In this document: positions 1 to 7,542 of the stretch, piece by piece
How positions within the stretch are numbered: position 1 is the first letter of the stretch
Layout of the letters: each line of letters opens with the position of its first letter
DNA from: Dietzia natronolimnaea
GTDB lineage: Bacteria; Actinomycetota; Actinomycetes; Mycobacteriales; Mycobacteriaceae
Reading direction: 5' to 3'
Assembly (NCBI RefSeq): GCF_002289575.1
Contig: NZ_NTGA01000028.1
Coordinates: forward strand, 1 to 59,490
Length of the DNA: 59,490 nucleotides
Program-made: the position numbers and the translations under genes
Notes under the pieces: model-generated
Databases searched by the model: none
What the model was told of the DNA's origin: nothing
Seen by the model: the letters and a program-made list of their open reading frames with translations, nothing else

Positions 1-59
1 CTCACCAACCCACCCGGCGCCCACCGCCCCCACCCCGCCTGACAGGGTCCTGATCGGGT

Positions 60-1085
60 TCAGCGTTGCCACGTCGTGGATCGTCTGGCGACCTCGTGGA
101 TCGCGTCGATCTCGCGCAATCCCAGTCGCTGCGGCTGCGATGTGAGATATCGCCTGATGCCGCGCCTGGTCACCACCGTCACAGCGCCATCTCTCGGCTG
201 GTTCTTCACGGTGAATCCCCGGCGTGCTCCCACCACCGCAATCACTCCGGTGACCGGCACCGGAAAGCCGACATGCTCCGCCAGCAGACGGGATGCGCGC
301 CTTGCCTCATGCCGACTGTTGCGGATGTACGGAACCCGACTGCCATTGACCATGAAGGTGTCGCCGCCCACCCAGATCGAGGCTTTGGGGTGATTCTTGG
401 AGTTCACGGTGAACACGCCACCCGGTCCGATCACCACGTGGTCGATATCGGCACCCCGCTCCCCCACGCGCACGGCGTGCAGGATTCTCCACCGAGCATC
501 CAGTGCGGCCAGCTGGTCACCGACCGCCTGCTCACCATCAGCACCTATGCGCCACGCGCGCTCGTCCGTCTTCGCATCGAAGACCCGGGCGAACATGTGG
601 CGCACCATTCCCTGCGCCTCCCGTTCGGCGAGAGCCCGCTCGCGGGCGGCCGCCCCCGCGCGAGTGCCCGAGAGATCGTGCCACCTCAGCCCGGATCCGG
701 TTGACGGCGCTGTGGTCAGAGGCGGCGCTGTGGTCAGAGGCGGAACCGGGGCGGTCGCCGCGACCGGCCCCGGCGACAGTGACAGCGGCGTCGGGGATGG
801 CGGTGTCGGGAGCGTCGGTGGCGCCGCTGGGGTCCCGGCTGAAGACGCCGTCGGTGCACCGTTCCCCTGAGGTCGCCGGTCCAACTCTCGCACTGACCTC
901 CCGTCCGGCCGGGCGTCCATGTGGTCCTCGATCGCCTTGCGCAACAGCGGCAGGTTGCTGAGGTCGTCGGAGTGGTAGCGGCCGGTGGCGAGATCGAGGT
1001 ATCCCAGGTCGGTTCCGCCCGGGGTCGCGGCGTAGAGCCTGTCGTGGCCGAAACGGACCCACCTTCGGACGATCCACTCGGTCAC
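60..1085 (-). CDS. NERD-domain (nuclease-related) protein
   Basis: This encodes 341 residues. The C-terminal half carries a nuclease-related (NERD) domain, recognisable by GERGADIDHVVIGPGGVFTV followed by NSKNHPK and NGSRVPYIRNSRHEA. NERD proteins are thought to act on nucleic acid, but their roles are mostly unknown. The middle (about residues 60-130) is a Pro/Thr/Ser/Ala-rich linker, and the N-terminal 45 residues hold a short separate module. The frame is open to an ATG at 1160, but I chose the GTG at 1085 because AGGAGG lies four bases upstream of it and the extra 25 residues look unstructured. The usual acidic residue of the E/DxK strand appears as Asn (NSK), so activity is uncertain. 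No close operon partner is visible. The family call is fairly firm; the function is not. Confidence 0.8.
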   Translation of the reverse strand: MTEWIVRRWVRFGHDRLYAATPGGTDLGYLDLATGRYHSDDLSNLPLLRKAIEDHMDARPDGRSVRELDRRPQGNGAPTASSAGTPAAPPTLPTPPSPTPLSLSPGPVAATAPVPPLTTAPPLTTAPSTGSGLRWHDLSGTRAGAAARERALAEREAQGMVRHMFARVFDAKTDERAWRIGADGEQAVGDQLAALDARWRILHAVRVGERGADIDHVVIGPGGVFTVNSKNHPKASIWVGGDTFMVNGSRVPYIRNSRHEARRASRLLAEHVGFPVPVTGVIAVVGARRGFTVKNQPRDGAVTVVTRRGIRRYLTSQPQRLGLREIDAIHEVARRSTTWQR

Positions 1086-1155
1086 GGCGCCTCCTGTTGC
1101 CAGTCGCAGAATCCTCACACCCCGACGCCCCGGTTCGTGGCGGAACGTGCGATTC

Positions 1156-1276
1156 GTCAAGCCCCCCGAGTGATGTCAAGCCCCCCGAGTGATACGGAAT
1201 ACTCCGCACCCCCCTGCTGTTTGACATGTCAGCAAGTTAGGATGGAACGCACCAACAAGATGGAACGCACCAACAG
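1156..1276 (+). repeat. Two tandem duplications flanking a palindrome in the monooxygenase promoter region
   Basis: A 19-bp unit (GTCAAGCCCCCCGAGTGAT) occurs twice without a gap at 1156-1174 and 1175-1193. A second, unrelated 18-bp unit beginning GATGGAACGCACC occurs twice at 1241-1258 and 1259-1276 with only the last base differing. Between them lies the perfect palindrome TGACATGTCA at 1222-1231. The block sits directly upstream of the flavin monooxygenase start at 1295. Confidence 0.85.
1222..1231. promoter_or_regulatory. Palindrome TGACATGTCA, candidate operator of the monooxygenase pair
   Basis: A perfect 10-bp palindrome lies 64 bases before the monooxygenase start, in the only non-coding DNA ahead of it. 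It overlaps TTGACA (1221-1226), a possible -35 hexamer, although no well-spaced -10 follows. A dimeric repressor site is plausible but not identified. Confidence 0.35.
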
Positions 1277-1294
1277 ACTGAAAGGCTCGCCGTC

Positions 1295-2545
1295 ATGCAG
1301 TTCGGGATCTTCTCCATCGCAGACATCACCCCCGACCCCCACACCGGGCAGGTGTCCACCGAGCACGAGCGCCTCGAAGCGGTAGTCGAGTACGCGATTC
1401 AGGCTGAGCAGGTGGGCCTGGACGTCTTCGCGCTGGGCGAGCACCACAACCCGCCCTTCGTGACGTCCTCCCCCACCACCACCCTCGGCTACATCGCGGG
1501 GAAGACCTCGGACATCATCCTGTCCACCGCCACGACGCTCATCACCACCAATGACCCGGTGAAGATCGCCGAGGATTACGCCATGCTCCAACACCTGGCC
1601 AGGGGCCGGGTCGACCTGACGATGGGGCGCGGCAACACCGGACCGGTCTACCCGTGGTTCGGTCAGGACATCCGGCAGGGACTGCCGCTGGCGATCGAGA
1701 ACTACGAGTTGCTCCACCGCCTGTGGCACGAGGACGTGGTGGAGTGGGAGGGCAAGTTCCGGACCGCCCTCCAGCAGTTCACCTCCACCCCGCGCCCGCT
1801 CGACGGGGTCGCACCCTTCGTCTGGCACGGGTCGATCCGCTCGCCGCAGATCGCGGAGCAGGCCGCCTACTACGGTGACGGGTTCTTCCACAACAACATC
1901 TTCTGGCCGATCCACCACACCAAGCAGATGGTCGAGCTCTACCGCCGCCGCTATGAGCACTATGGCCACGGCGCGGCCGATCAGGCGATCGTGGGCCTGG
2001 GCGGTCAATTCTTCGCGCGCCCCAACAGCCAGGACGCCGTGGACGAGTTCCGCCCCTACTTCGACAACGCACCGGTGTACGGCCACGGCCCGTCGCTCGA
2101 GGACTTCACCGCCCAGACCCCGCTGACCGTGGGCTCCCCACAGCAGGTCATCGACCGCTACCTGACCATGCGCGAGCACGTGGGCGACTACCAACGCCAG
2201 ATGTTCCTCATCGATCACGCCGGGCTGCCCCGCAAGACCGTCCTGGAGCAGATCGAGATCCTCGGCACCGAGATCGTGCCGGTCCTGCGCCGGGAACTCG
2301 ACGCGAAGCGGCCGGCCCACGTGCCGGACGGACCGACCCACGCAGCCCGGGTCGCCGCACGCGACGCCGCACTGGCTGCCGAGGGCGAGCCCGCCTACTC
2401 GGACGCCTACCGGTTCGGCACCGGGGACAACTGGACCGGCCTGACGGTCGAGGGCGGACAGCGCGCGCAGGAGCAGTCGCTGGCGCGCGCCCGCCGCACC
2501 GAGTCCCGTCTCGCGCAGGCACCGGCCGGAAGGAGCAACAAGTGA
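1295..2545 (+). CDS. FMN-dependent luciferase-like monooxygenase (CE1758-type)
   Basis: This 416-residue protein belongs to the bacterial luciferase-like (LLM) superfamily of TIM-barrel flavin monooxygenases, which use reduced FMN and oxygen. Family features include an MQFGIFSIADIT start, the ALGEHHNPPF segment, LSTATTLITTNDPVKIAEDYAMLQHLARGR split across strands 3-4, and the MGRGNTGPVYPWFG loop. The C-terminus has a long extension (about residues 340-416) after the barrel. The order monooxygenase then FMN reductase with a GTGA overlap (2542-2545) matches the CE1758/CE1759 pair known in Corynebacterium and relatives, so the downstream reductase presumably supplies reduced flavin. The substrate is unknown. 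The start is ATG with AAAGG about 11 bases upstream. Confidence 0.88.
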   Translation: MQFGIFSIADITPDPHTGQVSTEHERLEAVVEYAIQAEQVGLDVFALGEHHNPPFVTSSPTTTLGYIAGKTSDIILSTATTLITTNDPVKIAEDYAMLQHLARGRVDLTMGRGNTGPVYPWFGQDIRQGLPLAIENYELLHRLWHEDVVEWEGKFRTALQQFTSTPRPLDGVAPFVWHGSIRSPQIAEQAAYYGDGFFHNNIFWPIHHTKQMVELYRRRYEHYGHGAADQAIVGLGGQFFARPNSQDAVDEFRPYFDNAPVYGHGPSLEDFTAQTPLTVGSPQQVIDRYLTMREHVGDYQRQMFLIDHAGLPRKTVLEQIEILGTEIVPVLRRELDAKRPAHVPDGPTHAARVAARDAALAAEGEPAYSDAYRFGTGDNWTGLTVEGGQRAQEQSLARARRTESRLAQAPAGRSNK

Positions 2546-3243
2546 CCCCCACCCACTCGCCCGACGCCCGCCCGCTGCGGCTGGTCGTGGTCTCGGCCGG
2601 CACCTCGGTGCCGTCGAGCACCAGGATGCTGGCCGACCGGCTGACCTCGGCCACCCGTGAGGCCCTGAAGCGTCACGGTCAGGACGTCGACGTGACGGTC
2701 CTCGAGGTCCGGGGGCTCGCCCACGAGGTCGTCGACGCCACGCTCACCAGGTTCCCCGGTGACACCCTGCGCGCGGCTCTCGAGGAGATCGGCCGCGCGG
2801 ACGGGGTGATCGCGGTGACGCCGACCTACAACCAGTCGTTCTCGGGCCTCTTCAAGTCATTCTTCGACGTCATCGACCCCGGAACGCTGGCGGGCGTCCC
2901 GGTCGCGCTGGGGGCGACCGGCGGCACCGTCCGGCACTCGCTGGCGATCGACTTCGCGCTGCGCCCGATGTTCGCATACCTGAAGGCCGACGTGGTGCCG
3001 ACCACGGTGTTCGCGGCGTCCGAGGACTTCGGGGCGGTCGCCCCGGGTGGCGAGGGCGAGTCGCTGTCCACCCGCGCGCAGCGCGTCGGCACGGAACTGG
3101 CCGACTACATGCTGCGGTTCGCCGGGGTGGCCCCCGGTGCGGTGGCGCCGACCCGGTCGGATGCGGGCCGGGGCAGGAGGAACGACGACGACGAGTTCGG
3201 CGACTTCGTCCCGATGGGCGATCTGCTCGGTGGGGCGAACTGA
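2542..3243 (+). CDS. NAD(P)H-dependent FMN reductase, monooxygenase partner (CE1759-type)
   Basis: This 233-residue protein has a flavodoxin-like fold: LRLVVVSAGTSVPSSTRMLA near the N-terminus is the FMN phosphate loop, and VIAVTPTYNQSFSGLFKSFF is the second flavin-contacting loop, as in the SsuE/MsuE group. It should reduce FMN with NAD(P)H and pass it to the monooxygenase encoded immediately upstream. Its GTG start overlaps the upstream TGA, so the two are translationally coupled. A polar, acidic tail with an NDDDEFGDF stretch follows the folded domain and could be a docking tail (inference). The pair is likely regulated from the repeat-rich promoter region ahead of the first gene. Confidence 0.88.
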   Translation: MTPTHSPDARPLRLVVVSAGTSVPSSTRMLADRLTSATREALKRHGQDVDVTVLEVRGLAHEVVDATLTRFPGDTLRAALEEIGRADGVIAVTPTYNQSFSGLFKSFFDVIDPGTLAGVPVALGATGGTVRHSLAIDFALRPMFAYLKADVVPTTVFAASEDFGAVAPGGEGESLSTRAQRVGTELADYMLRFAGVAPGAVAPTRSDAGRGRRNDDDEFGDFVPMGDLLGGAN

Positions 3244-3297
3244 TCCCGTGAGGCTGCCCTGTCTCGCCGGTGCACCCGGCCCCGTGGCGCGCGAGAC

Positions 3298-4350
3298 CTA
3301 GTTCCGCGCGATCTGGGGCAGCGCCCGGATGGGGTCATCCGGGCCGATGTCGTAGGTGCACTCGTTCGGCCTGGGGTCGGGCACGAACGCCCACAGCATG
3401 GCTCCCGCGGCGCCCATCGCCTCGTAGTCGTCGATGCGGTCGCCGATCAAGTCCGCGCGGTCCTCGAGCGACAGGCAGGAGCCCGCGGCGATCCCGAGTT
3501 CGGTCACCACGAGCGGCTTGTCGGTCTGCGCGAGGCGCAATGGCAGGAATCCCGCGTTGTCGTAGTCGTGATACTGGAGCACGTCGACGTACGGGGATTC
3601 GGCGATGAGCCTGTACCCGTCGGCCACCAGGCCGCACTGATCCCCACCCAGGAGGCCGGCGGTGATGAGTCGGCCGGGGTCGCGCTGCCTGATCAGCTGC
3701 CCCACCTCGTCGGTCCACTCACGCAGAACCTCCGCCGAGTCAGCCGGGCAGGTCCGGTACTGCCAGTGGCAGTCGGCCGTTCCGCAGACCGCGGTCTCGG
3801 GCTCGCCGATCGGCTCCCACGCCGCGATCGCCGGCGAGCCCGACCACCGTTCGACCGCGGTCGTGACCCAGTCGCGGTAGCTCAGTGGCATCGCCGTGGG
3901 TTGTTCCCAGCCGCCCAGGTACCAGTCGCGGTCCTTGTACTGCTCGTCCTCGCAGGCGCCGTCCTGGCCCACGAGAACCGGGATCACCATCTGATCGTGG
4001 CGCTCCGCGGCGGCGAAGACCGCGTCGATCGGGGCGAAGTCCAGGGCCCCGGTGAACTTGTTCACGGCGAGCTGTTGGAAGACGTTGAATCGCGTGGCGG
4101 CACCGTCCGGAAGTGAACCGAAGTACGCGTCGAGGTCGACCATCGCGCCGCATCCCCGGTTGACGCTCCAGTCCGTGGCCAGCTGGTAGGCGTTGAGCCC
4201 GGTGGGCCACCAGGGTTGGCCGTCGAGGTGGAGTTCTCCTCCGGAGACCGTGGCGCGATGCAGCTGCACCTGAGATCGCGAATCCGGTGGCGCCGCGCAG
4301 GCCAGCGTCATGACGAGCACCAGTAGTCCCACGAACGGAGCGGTCTTCAT
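3298..4350 (-). CDS. Lipoprotein of the glycoside hydrolase 5 / clan GH-A type
   Basis: This encodes 350 residues starting MKTAPFVGLLVLVMTLACAAP, a signal peptide ending in a lipobox (LACA), so the product should be an outer-leaflet lipoprotein. The rest looks like a GH5-type (endo-glucanase/mannanase) TIM barrel: DGQPWWPTGLNAYQ at strand 1, AIAAWEPIGEPE at the acid/base strand and KPLVVTELG at the nucleophile strand. In clan GH-A the acid/base glutamate follows an invariant Asn (NEP); here the triplet is GEP, which may weaken catalysis. It lies 82 bases downstream of the polysaccharide operon on the same strand, so a glycanase partner role (as BcsZ in cellulose operons) is my inference. The ATG at 4350 was chosen because it begins the signal peptide; a good ribosome site is not obvious. 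Confidence 0.72.
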   Translation of the reverse strand: MKTAPFVGLLVLVMTLACAAPPDSRSQVQLHRATVSGGELHLDGQPWWPTGLNAYQLATDWSVNRGCGAMVDLDAYFGSLPDGAATRFNVFQQLAVNKFTGALDFAPIDAVFAAAERHDQMVIPVLVGQDGACEDEQYKDRDWYLGGWEQPTAMPLSYRDWVTTAVERWSGSPAIAAWEPIGEPETAVCGTADCHWQYRTCPADSAEVLREWTDEVGQLIRQRDPGRLITAGLLGGDQCGLVADGYRLIAESPYVDVLQYHDYDNAGFLPLRLAQTDKPLVVTELGIAAGSCLSLEDRADLIGDRIDDYEAMGAAGAMLWAFVPDPRPNECTYDIGPDDPIRALPQIARN

Positions 4351-4384
4351 GAGGCGACGATAGACGACCTCTGTTCGAGAATTA

Positions 4385-4406
4385 ATGAATTTTTCTGTGC
4401 ATTCAT
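4385..4406. promoter_or_regulatory. AT-rich inverted repeat upstream of the lipoprotein gene
   Basis: ATGAAT (4385-4390) and ATTCAT (4401-4406) form a small dyad in an AT-rich patch that stands out from its GC-rich surroundings, 35 bases before the lipoprotein start. It probably marks a promoter or operator separate from the upstream operon. Confidence 0.3.
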
Positions 4407-4432
4407 ACCCGCCGTTCAGACTCGCCGCCGAC

Positions 4433-6079
4433 CTAGTCGAACACCCGCCACAGTCTCCAGGTCGGGCGGTCACTACCGGAGTTGACCACCTCGAACTCCA
4501 GGCTGCCGAGCTGGGCCCCGTTCTCGTGGACGGTCGGGTAGCGGAGGTTGAGCGCGTCGGAGGTTCCACGCCCCTCGGCGGGCACCGTCAGCAGGAACTG
4601 GACACCGTTGGCCGCCGGGTCGTTGAGGATTTCGACGAAGTCGCGATCCGAGGGGATGACGAACTGTTCGGGCCTGGTGGTGGAGGCGATGATCGGGAAT
4701 CCGTGGACCGTGTCCATGATGACGGCCCCGTCGGGGAGTCCGAGGGAGTCCAGATAGTCGGCGAGCCGGCGTTCGGTGTCGAACGACGCGACGATGGCCT
4801 CCTGTTGCAACCTGAGTTCCGGAGACCTGTCACCCGACTCGGGCAGGATCACGGCGTGCAGGGCGTGCTGCTCCTGGGACAGCGACGGGGACACCATGGC
4901 CACCGCGCTGAACGGGACTCCCGCCGCGAGCAGGAGGAGCATTCCCACCGGGACGAGGCGTCCGCCGGCGAGCCGGTCCTGCGTTCTCGCGGTGGCCCGG
5001 GGCCCGGGTCGTCGGGTGGTCATGACGCCACCGCGGGGGACGCAGAACACCGCCAGGACCACGAGCAGCGGTATGGCGCTGATATAGAACCTCAGGAACG
5101 GGAAGGTCATACCGCGGAGATAGGTGAACACCGCGAAGCCCAGCACCGCCACCAGGACCACCGCGGCCAGCGGTTCGGGGTCCCGACGGCGTACCGCCAG
5201 GACCACGCACACCAGCAGGACCACACCGAGCGCCGGGGCGAGCACCACGATCTCGGCCGCCGAGAACTCGAGGGCCGACAGCCCCCCGGTGGAACCCCCT
5301 CCGGACTGTTCGAGGATAGCCGCGTTGCCGTAGCGCGAGGAGAACTGCGCGAGTGCGCTGCCGGTCACCAGCCAGCTGGTCGCCGCCCACACGAGGAACG
5401 CCAGTGCGGTGGGCGCGGCGAGGATCACGCCGTCGAGAATCGCCGTCTCGGTCCTGCGGCTGCGACGGTACGACACCACCACGACGACGAGGGTCGCGGC
5501 GCCCGAGGCGGCCAGCGCATCGTAGCGGGCGAGGTAGGACATCCCCAGCGCGAACCCGGCCACCATCAGATCGTGGACGTCATCCGTGGTCATCCACCGC
5601 ACCAGGCGGCGCACGGCCCACACCACGAAGAAGACGAACAGGGCCTCGCTCATGCCGTTCGCGCCGTAGTAGACGATCATCGGGTGCAACCCGAAGACCA
5701 GGGTGACCCCCCAGGTGAACCAGGCCGGGCACCGGCGTTCGGTCGCGAGAGCGTGGATCTGGGTGACCGCGGCCGCCATCGCCGGCGCGCTCACCGCCAC
5801 CGCGGTCAGGCTCCACCTGGTGAGGCCCGGGAACCACCCGGACAGACTGACCAGCGGGAGCTGGGCGAGCGCGGTGAGCGGGGTGAAGATGAATCCGATG
5901 GCCGCCAGGTGCGGGTCTCTGGACAGCAGCGCCGCCCGGGTGTCGGCCACGCGGCTCAACGCATCGCCCTGCAGGTAGTTGGCACCGAGGGACAGGTAGA
6001 GCCCCACCGCCAGGTACAGCAGCGTGAACGCGCAGAAGACGGCGACGGGACGGGATCTCACGAGGCCAACCCGTGTCAT
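4433..6079 (-). CDS. Polytopic membrane protein, GT-C/family 39-like glycosyltransferase candidate
   Basis: This 548-residue protein has about nine to ten hydrophobic helices in its first 400 residues and an extracytoplasmic C-terminal domain of about 130 residues (starting near MVSPSLSQEQ). The layout, with an early Asp-containing loop (QGDALSRVADTRAALLSRDP) after helix 1, is that of GT-C polyprenyl-phosphate-dependent glycosyltransferases such as family 39 and ArnT. Its ATG overlaps the stop of the family 2 glycosyltransferase gene (6076-6079), so it is the last coupled gene of the polysaccharide operon. The frame stays open far upstream, but that part is a shadow of the neighbouring gene. 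The donor and acceptor are unknown; the GT-C call rests on topology and is moderate. Confidence 0.62.
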   Translation of the reverse strand: MTRVGLVRSRPVAVFCAFTLLYLAVGLYLSLGANYLQGDALSRVADTRAALLSRDPHLAAIGFIFTPLTALAQLPLVSLSGWFPGLTRWSLTAVAVSAPAMAAAVTQIHALATERRCPAWFTWGVTLVFGLHPMIVYYGANGMSEALFVFFVVWAVRRLVRWMTTDDVHDLMVAGFALGMSYLARYDALAASGAATLVVVVVSYRRSRRTETAILDGVILAAPTALAFLVWAATSWLVTGSALAQFSSRYGNAAILEQSGGGSTGGLSALEFSAAEIVVLAPALGVVLLVCVVLAVRRRDPEPLAAVVLVAVLGFAVFTYLRGMTFPFLRFYISAIPLLVVLAVFCVPRGGVMTTRRPGPRATARTQDRLAGGRLVPVGMLLLLAAGVPFSAVAMVSPSLSQEQHALHAVILPESGDRSPELRLQQEAIVASFDTERRLADYLDSLGLPDGAVIMDTVHGFPIIASTTRPEQFVIPSDRDFVEILNDPAANGVQFLLTVPAEGRGTSDALNLRYPTVHENGAQLGSLEFEVVNSGSDRPTWRLWRVFD

Positions 6080-7542
6080 GACGCCAACCCGTGCACGGTC
6101 TTCTCCCAGTAGGAGGGGTTGGCGAACAGCTGGTAGGTCCCCTTGATCGCGGCGATCGACATGAGCACCCAGTACAGCGGGACGGTCAGGCACGCCCACC
6201 ACAGCGCCGCGTTGCCGGTCTCCCGGCACGCGATGAAGTTCGAGTAGAGGATCGTCGAGTTGCCCAGGACGAGGCAGATCAACGCGGGGAAGTACACGTA
6301 GGCGGGGAAGACCTGCGCGATGATCGCCGGCTGACCGAGGATCCAGGACAGGGTGATGAGCCAGAACACCATGTTGAGGCAGGCGATCACGGGGGTTCCC
6401 GCCAGCAGGGTGGTGAAGCGGAACATGCTCACCGTGCCGAGGGTGCGCCACAGCCTGATCGGCTGACGCATGTGCACCAGCCAGGTCTGCAGGTACCCCT
6501 TGTACCAACGCGAGCGCTGCCTGATCCAGTTGATGGGGTCGGGATTGGCCTCCTCCAGGGTGGTGGAGTCCAGCACTGCCGTCCGGTGTCCGCGCGCGGC
6601 GATTCGCACCCCCAGGTCGGCGTCCTCGGTGACGTTGTACGGGTCCCACGCGCCGATCTCGGTCAGCACGTCCGCCTTGATGTGGTTCGACGTGCCGCCC
6701 AGCGGGATGGGTGAGCTGGACTTCATCAGCCCGGGCAGGAGGAAGTTGAACCACAGGGCGTAGTCCGCGGTGAACCACGCGGTGAGCATGTTCTGCGACC
6801 CGTTGTGGAACGCCAACTTGGCCTGGACGCACACCACGTCGTCGTCGAGCTCGGCGAAGGCCACCGCCACGCGCCGGAGTTGGAGGGGATCGGGGCGGTC
6901 CTCGGCATCGAAGATCGTGATGATCTCCCCGGTGGCGTAGTGCAGGGCGTAGTTGCAGGCCTTGGGCTTGGTGCGGGGATCGGCCGGGGGGATCCGGAGG
7001 ATCCGGCACACCTCCCCCAGGCCGGCCGCTTCCGCGGCGTCGATCGTCACGTCGTCGTCGGCCTCGAGCAGTAACAACACCTCCAGCTTGTCCGCCGGGT
7101 AGTCGATCGAGCTGACGGCGTCGATGAGGTCGCCGATCACCTCCGGTTCGTTGTAGGCGGGTACCAGGACCGTGTAGGTGGGCAGGTCGGAGTCCGTCAC
7201 GGCGAGGGCGCGATCGTCCTCGACGTGGAGGATCGACTCCCGCGCCAGGCCACGGCTGAGCAGGAGCAGGCGATCGCCGAGCGTAATGAGGTAGACCGCC
7301 GTGCTCACCGCCGTCAGTGCGATGAGGGTCGGGGTGGTGGCCAGGACCAGGGCGAGGATCAGCACGGCGATCCCGGCGAGCCCGGCCCACTTCTGCCACG
7401 GCACGAACGGCACCGCCGCCGAGGCCAACGGGTCGCGTTCGAACAACCCGTGCACGGCGTCGTGGAGCGCGGCCTCGCTACGGCTCGCGTCCGGATCGGC
7501 GGACTCGGAGGTCGCCGCCGCGGGATCTACTCGTCCGTCCAC
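6076..7542 (-). CDS. Membrane-embedded family 2 glycosyltransferase, BcsA-like without PilZ
   Basis: This is a 488-residue processive-type glycosyltransferase. Two N-terminal helices (about residues 45-90) precede a GT-A domain with VLVPAYNEPEVIGDLIDAV, the DxD-type FDAED, TEDADLGVR and the QRSRWYKG (QxxRW) motif typical of cellulose and hyaluronan synthases. Four or five helices follow to the C-terminus. No C-terminal PilZ domain is present, so there is no sign of direct cyclic-di-GMP control. I chose the GTG at 7542, preceded by GGAGG, which overlaps the end of the upstream gene by 16 bases; the longer open frame is a shadow. With the BcsB-like gene two positions upstream it probably polymerises and extrudes a beta-linked glycan. 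Confidence 0.85.
   Translation of the reverse strand: MDGRVDPAAATSESADPDASRSEAALHDAVHGLFERDPLASAAVPFVPWQKWAGLAGIAVLILALVLATTPTLIALTAVSTAVYLITLGDRLLLLSRGLARESILHVEDDRALAVTDSDLPTYTVLVPAYNEPEVIGDLIDAVSSIDYPADKLEVLLLLEADDDVTIDAAEAAGLGEVCRILRIPPADPRTKPKACNYALHYATGEIITIFDAEDRPDPLQLRRVAVAFAELDDDVVCVQAKLAFHNGSQNMLTAWFTADYALWFNFLLPGLMKSSSPIPLGGTSNHIKADVLTEIGAWDPYNVTEDADLGVRIAARGHRTAVLDSTTLEEANPDPINWIRQRSRWYKGYLQTWLVHMRQPIRLWRTLGTVSMFRFTTLLAGTPVIACLNMVFWLITLSWILGQPAIIAQVFPAYVYFPALICLVLGNSTILYSNFIACRETGNAALWWACLTVPLYWVLMSIAAIKGTYQLFANPSYWEKTVHGLAS

Noticed and set aside
1221-1243. TTGACA ... TAGGAT as a sigma70 promoter for the monooxygenase
   Set aside because: The spacing is only 11 bases, far below the usual 16-18, and TTGACA is part of the TGACATGTCA palindrome.
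4385-6112. A 575-residue plus frame opposite the GT-C-like gene
   Set aside because: Low-complexity His/Gln/Arg composition, antisense to a clear membrane protein.
4433-7399. A 988-residue minus frame
   Set aside because: Only the part from 6079 downward is a real protein; the N-terminal 440 residues are Arg/Pro/Gly-rich shadow of the family 2 glycosyltransferase gene in another frame.
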